Below are positions 60,940 through 64,000 of a stretch of 64,000 bases of DNA, in pieces. Source of the DNA: Arthrobacter sp. OAP107. GTDB taxonomy: Bacteria > Actinomycetota > Actinomycetes > Actinomycetales > Micrococcaceae. Below the pieces are notes generated by a model, which was given only the letters and a program-made list of their open reading frames with translations, ran no database searches and was not told the origin of the DNA. The stretch covers positions 1,054,001 to 1,118,000 of the forward strand of contig NZ_JBEPOK010000001.1 of assembly GCF_040546765.1 (NCBI RefSeq), in the 5' to 3' direction. Position 1 is the first letter of the stretch; every line of letters begins with the position of its first letter. The position numbers and the translations under genes are program-made.

Positions 60940-62160
60940 TCAGCGGAATGCCGGCAGCCCGGTGATGTGCTGGCCGAGGATCAGGGTGTGCACCTCATCC
61001 GTCCCTTCGTAGGTGCGCACCGACTCGAGGTTGGCGGCGTGCCGCAAGGGAGAGTAGTCCAGCGTGATGCCGTTGCCGCCAAGGATGGTCCGGGCTTCCC
61101 GCGCCACCTTGATGGCCTCGCGGACGTTGTTCAGCTTGGCCAGCGAGATCTGCTCCGGGCGGAGATGGCCGGAGTCCTTGAGCCGGCCCAGGTGCAGGGC
61201 GAGCATGGTGCCCTTCTGGACCTCGAGCAGCATGTTGACGAGCTTCTCCTGCGTCATTTGGTACCCGGCCAGCGGCTTGCCGAACTGCAGGCGCGCCATC
61301 GAATACTGCAGCGCCGCCTCATAGGAATCGCGGGCCGCGCCCATGGCGCCCCAGGCGATGCCGTACCGGGCCTCATTCAGGCAGCTGAAGGGGCCGCTCA
61401 GTCCGCGGGCGCCCGGCAGCAGCGCCTCCGGACCCAGCCGGACGCCGTCGAACGCCACGTCGCACTGGATGGAAGCGCGCATGGACAGTTTCCGCCCGAT
61501 GGGTGTGGCGGTGACCCCCGCCGTGGCGGCGGGCACGAGGAAGCCGCGGACGCCGTCGTCGGTCCTCGCCCACACCACCATCACGTCGGCCACGGAGGCG
61601 AGCCCGATCCAGCGCTTGGCGCCGTCCAGGACCCAGCCGGCGTCCTCTCCGGTTCCATCCCGCTCCGCTGTGGTGGTCATCGACGACGGGTCCGAGCCTG
61701 CCGTCGGCTCGGTCAACGCGAAGCAGCCGATCACCTCGCCGGCGGCCATCCGGGGGAGCCACTCCTCTTTCTGGTCCTCCGAGCCCCATTTGTGGATCGC
61801 GGTCATCGCCAGGGACCCCTGGACCGAGACGAACGTGCGGATTCCGGAGTCGCCGGCCTCCAGCTCCATGGCGGCCAGGCCGTACTCGACGGCCGACCGG
61901 CCGGGGCAGCCGTAGCCCTCCAGATGCATGCCCAGGACGCCCAGCTCGCCCAGTTGCGCCGGCAGGTGCATTGGGAAGACCGCCTGCTCGTACCAGTCCG
62001 CGATGTCGGGGCGGATCTGCTGGTCGGTGAAGTCCCGGATCCGCTGCCGCAGGGCCCGCTCATCGGGAGTCAGCAGGGTGTCCAGGGCCAGGACATCCGA
62101 GGGGTCCGGGAGACCGTACTCGGCCGAAGCCTCCGCAGGATCAAGGGCGTCATTGCTCAT
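60940..62160 (-). CDS. Acyl-CoA dehydrogenase, glutaryl-CoA dehydrogenase-like
   Basis: A 406-residue FAD-dependent acyl-CoA dehydrogenase. It has CFALTEPTAGSDPSSM (FAD/acyl contact), AKRWIGLASVADVMVVWAR, the helical C-terminal domain LARLQFGKPLAGYQMTQEKLV, and the catalytic base in RTYEGTDEVHTLILGQHITG. That last motif and the overall length resemble glutaryl-CoA dehydrogenase (lysine/tryptophan or glutarate breakdown), though other short acyl-CoAs cannot be excluded. It lies 65 bp downstream of the APC permease gene on the same strand. Confidence 0.85.
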   Translation of the reverse strand: MSNDALDPAEASAEYGLPDPSDVLALDTLLTPDERALRQRIRDFTDQQIRPDIADWYEQAVFPMHLPAQLGELGVLGMHLEGYGCPGRSAVEYGLAAMELEAGDSGIRTFVSVQGSLAMTAIHKWGSEDQKEEWLPRMAAGEVIGCFALTEPTAGSDPSSMTTTAERDGTGEDAGWVLDGAKRWIGLASVADVMVVWARTDDGVRGFLVPAATAGVTATPIGRKLSMRASIQCDVAFDGVRLGPEALLPGARGLSGPFSCLNEARYGIAWGAMGAARDSYEAALQYSMARLQFGKPLAGYQMTQEKLVNMLLEVQKGTMLALHLGRLKDSGHLRPEQISLAKLNNVREAIKVAREARTILGGNGITLDYSPLRHAANLESVRTYEGTDEVHTLILGQHITGLPAFR

Positions 62161-62225
62161 TCCAGCATCCTACGTGCCGAGGCGCACACGCCGAAGGACT
62201 CCTGTGCCGCCGCCGGCCGGCCGCT

Positions 62226-63746
62226 TTACCGGTTCGAGGGAACCCGCGTCCCGCCGAGGAAGTACTCCCGGGTTGACGGCAGGAACCGGCAGACCGCAGC
62301 CAGCACCACGCCCAGGGCCAGCAGCACCACGCCGCTCACAAACGCCCCGCCCACACCAAAGATCTGGGTATTCCCGTAGGCCGGATCCCACATCTGCGCC
62401 GCCGAGATAAAGAACGCGGCGGTCAGCAGCAGCGCCCCGAGCAGCGGGAGGATTCCGCGGAACCACAGGTTGCGGGCGGATTCCCGCAGGGTATCCCGGA
62501 AATACCAGGCGCAGGCAAAGCCGGTGAGGGCGTAGTAGAACGCGATGAACAGGCTGATGGAGCTGATGGAATCGGACAGCAGGTTTTCGCTGAGGAAGCT
62601 CATGGCCACGTAGTACACGATGGCCGCCGCGCCCATCACCTGGGTGGAGAATCCCGGGGTCTGGTTCCGCTCGTGGACCTCCCCGAACTTCGGCGGCAGG
62701 GCCCGGTGGACGCCCATGGACAGCGTGCCGCGGGCGGTGGGCAGGATGGTGGTCTGGGTGGAGGACAGGACGGACGCCAGCACCGCCACCACAATCAGCC
62801 AGCCCCACGGCCCCAGCACCACGTCCTTCATCGCCAGGAACACGTCATCCTGGTTGTCGGCGTTGGCCAGCCCGATTCCCTCCGTTCCGACGGACGCGTA
62901 CATCATCACCAGCAGCGCCACCGAGACGTAGATGGCCACCAGCACGAACGCCGAGATGACCGCTCCGCGGCCTGGGGTGGTGGCCGGGTTCTCCGTCTCC
63001 TCGTTCACGGCCAGGCAGGTGTCCCAGCCCCAATAGATGAACAGGGCCAGCAATATGCCGTGGACCACCGCGCCGGGATCGGCGAACGCCCCGGCCGGGT
63101 TGAACCATTCGACGTCGAACGGCTGGCCCGCCGGCGCCCCTCCGGTCAGGCCCGCGATCCTGGCGATGATGGCCACAGCGAAGATGCCCAGAGAGATGTA
63201 CTGGATGTACGTCAGGGTCCGCTGGACGTGCTCGCCCAGCCGGATCCCGCGGTAGTTCACGAAGGTCATGAAGGCGATGAAAACGACGCCGGTGGCCGTC
63301 ACCACCGTCTTGTTCCCCGCCAAGGACCCGTCGCCGATGAGGAGCCAGAGGTACTGGCCCGCCACCTGCGCCAGGTTGGCCAGGACCACGACGCCGGCCA
63401 GGGCCACGCCCCAGCCGCCCAGCCATCCCGCCCAGGGTCCGAAAGTCCGGCGGGCCCAGATGAATGTGGTGCCGCAGTCCGGCATGGCGCTGTTGAGCTC
63501 GCGGAAGGCGTACGCGATGAACAGGACCGGAATGAACCCCAGGACCAGGATCAGCGGGGTGTAGTCCCCGTTGACGGCCACGATCAGTCCCAGCGTCGCA
63601 GCCAGTGAGTACACAGGGGCGGTGGAGGCCAGGCCCAGCATCACCGAGTCGCCGAGGTCCAGGATCCCGGCGCGGAGCCCTTTGCCGGGGACGGCACCGC
63701 CGGGCTGGCCCCCGGCGCCGCCGGCCGCCGTCGTTCTGGTTTTCAT
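62226..63746 (-). CDS. APC family permease
   Basis: A 506-residue, 12-TM amino acid-polyamine-organocation transporter. Helix 1 is LDLGDSVMLGLASTAPVYSLAATLGLIVA, with ELNSAMPDCGTTFIWARRTFGPWAGWLGGWG and NEETENPATTPGRGAVISAFV conserved. This subgroup is frequently annotated as putrescine or amino-acid importer. The gene start overlaps the stop of a glutathionylspermidine synthase-family gene (ATGA), which fits a polyamine or amino-acid amide context. Substrate is inferred only from that context. Confidence 0.85.
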   Translation of the reverse strand: MKTRTTAAGGAGGQPGGAVPGKGLRAGILDLGDSVMLGLASTAPVYSLAATLGLIVAVNGDYTPLILVLGFIPVLFIAYAFRELNSAMPDCGTTFIWARRTFGPWAGWLGGWGVALAGVVVLANLAQVAGQYLWLLIGDGSLAGNKTVVTATGVVFIAFMTFVNYRGIRLGEHVQRTLTYIQYISLGIFAVAIIARIAGLTGGAPAGQPFDVEWFNPAGAFADPGAVVHGILLALFIYWGWDTCLAVNEETENPATTPGRGAVISAFVLVAIYVSVALLVMMYASVGTEGIGLANADNQDDVFLAMKDVVLGPWGWLIVVAVLASVLSSTQTTILPTARGTLSMGVHRALPPKFGEVHERNQTPGFSTQVMGAAAIVYYVAMSFLSENLLSDSISSISLFIAFYYALTGFACAWYFRDTLRESARNLWFRGILPLLGALLLTAAFFISAAQMWDPAYGNTQIFGVGGAFVSGVVLLALGVVLAAVCRFLPSTREYFLGGTRVPSNR

Positions 63747-64000
63747 AGCGCAATACCTGCCTTGTTCGCGTTGGCGTGGGCTGCTGCCTGGGCGCTCAGG
63801 GGCGCCGGCGCGTCAATGGTGTTGGGGACGAAGCGGCAGAAGTAGTCGGTGACCGGCCCGTCGGACTCGCGGATGCCACAGCCCACCGATTCACCGTCCA
63901 CCACCCACAGGCCCAGGACCGGATGGTTGCCGTCGAAGTCGGGCAGGGAATGGTACTGCTGGAAGCACCAGCCCTCACGGCCGTATCCGCCCGGCTTCTC
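63743..64000 (-). CDS. Glutathionylspermidine synthase-family protein (C-terminal part, runs off the window)
   Basis: The last 85 residues of an ATP-grasp ligase of the glutathionylspermidine synthase family: EKPGGYGREGWCFQQYHSLP, then FDGNHPVLGLWVVDGESVGC and GIRESDGPVTDYFCRFVPN, all typical of the family's C-terminal part. In bacteria these enzymes form amide bonds between a carboxylate and a polyamine or amine; the partner here is unknown. The rest of the gene lies beyond base 64000. Its stop overlaps the APC permease start, so uptake and conjugation are likely co-expressed. Confidence 0.85.
   Translation of the reverse strand, partial: EKPGGYGREGWCFQQYHSLPDFDGNHPVLGLWVVDGESVGCGIRESDGPVTDYFCRFVPNTIDAPAPLSAQAAAHANANKAGIAL

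Overview
The window is high-GC DNA from an actinobacterium, most likely Arthrobacter or Pseudarthrobacter. The signs are strong G/C third positions, GTG and TTG starts, many starts placed 5-7 nt behind a TANNNT -10 box (leaderless mRNAs), an FprA-type ferredoxin reductase, PucR and GAF regulators, and GT87-type membrane glycosyltransferases. No plasmid or phage backbone is visible, so this reads as chromosome. The taxon is an inference from gene content.

Layout. 1-3.3 kb: a truncated AI-2E permease, then a CynX-type exporter and FCD GntR regulator with an operator-like palindrome. 3.4-8.9 kb: a CYTH-CHAD protein, a PEP synthase/rifampicin phosphotransferase-like enzyme, a YciI protein and an alpha/beta hydrolase. 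8.9-13.3 kb: a PucR regulator divergent from aminobutyraldehyde dehydrogenase and GABA transaminase (putrescine/GABA catabolism). 13.6-18.2 kb: a universal stress protein, RarD, topoisomerase IB and FprA. 18.3-23 kb: an ethanol/acetaldehyde oxidation unit (GAF regulator, aldehyde dehydrogenase, Zn alcohol dehydrogenase, DUF779). 23.2-29.2 kb: a secreted mosaic heme peroxidase of about 1990 residues. 29.4-37.7 kb: an amino-acid permease, DUF2461, furA-katA, an exporter, an HtpX-like protease, a frameshifted GNAT gene, YajQ and a small membrane-associated protein. 37.7-41.7 kb: a decayed transposase, tRNA-Tyr, two LysM proteins and thioredoxin. 41.7-44.5 kb: nested insertion sequences. 44.5-51 kb: a monooxygenase-like protein, acyl-CoA synthetase, a DUF559-like protein, an AlkA-like glycosylase, two VOC proteins and an ArsB-like carrier. 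51-59 kb: cystathionine beta-synthase and gamma-synthase (reverse transsulfuration), two GT87 paralogues, HxlR plus MFS, and an SDR. 59-64 kb: phospholipase D-like protein, glutaryl-CoA dehydrogenase-like protein, APC permease and the end of a glutathionylspermidine synthase-family gene.

The most striking object is at 41.7-44.5 kb. An IS30-family element sits inside one copy of a palindromic intergenic repeat, and is itself split by an IS110-family element. The 237-nt non-coding end of the IS110 element contains four short segments that match, in the order and polarity expected of a bridge RNA, the left target, right target, left donor and right donor. The RNA that may have directed this insertion can therefore be read out from the window.

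Other points of interest are three copies of the palindromic repeat family, an in-frame 63-bp inverted repeat inside an MFS gene, a pseudoknot-capable spacer between the aldehyde and alcohol dehydrogenase genes, a shared 18-nt promoter motif, and a LysM protein with a possible degenerate sortase-like domain.
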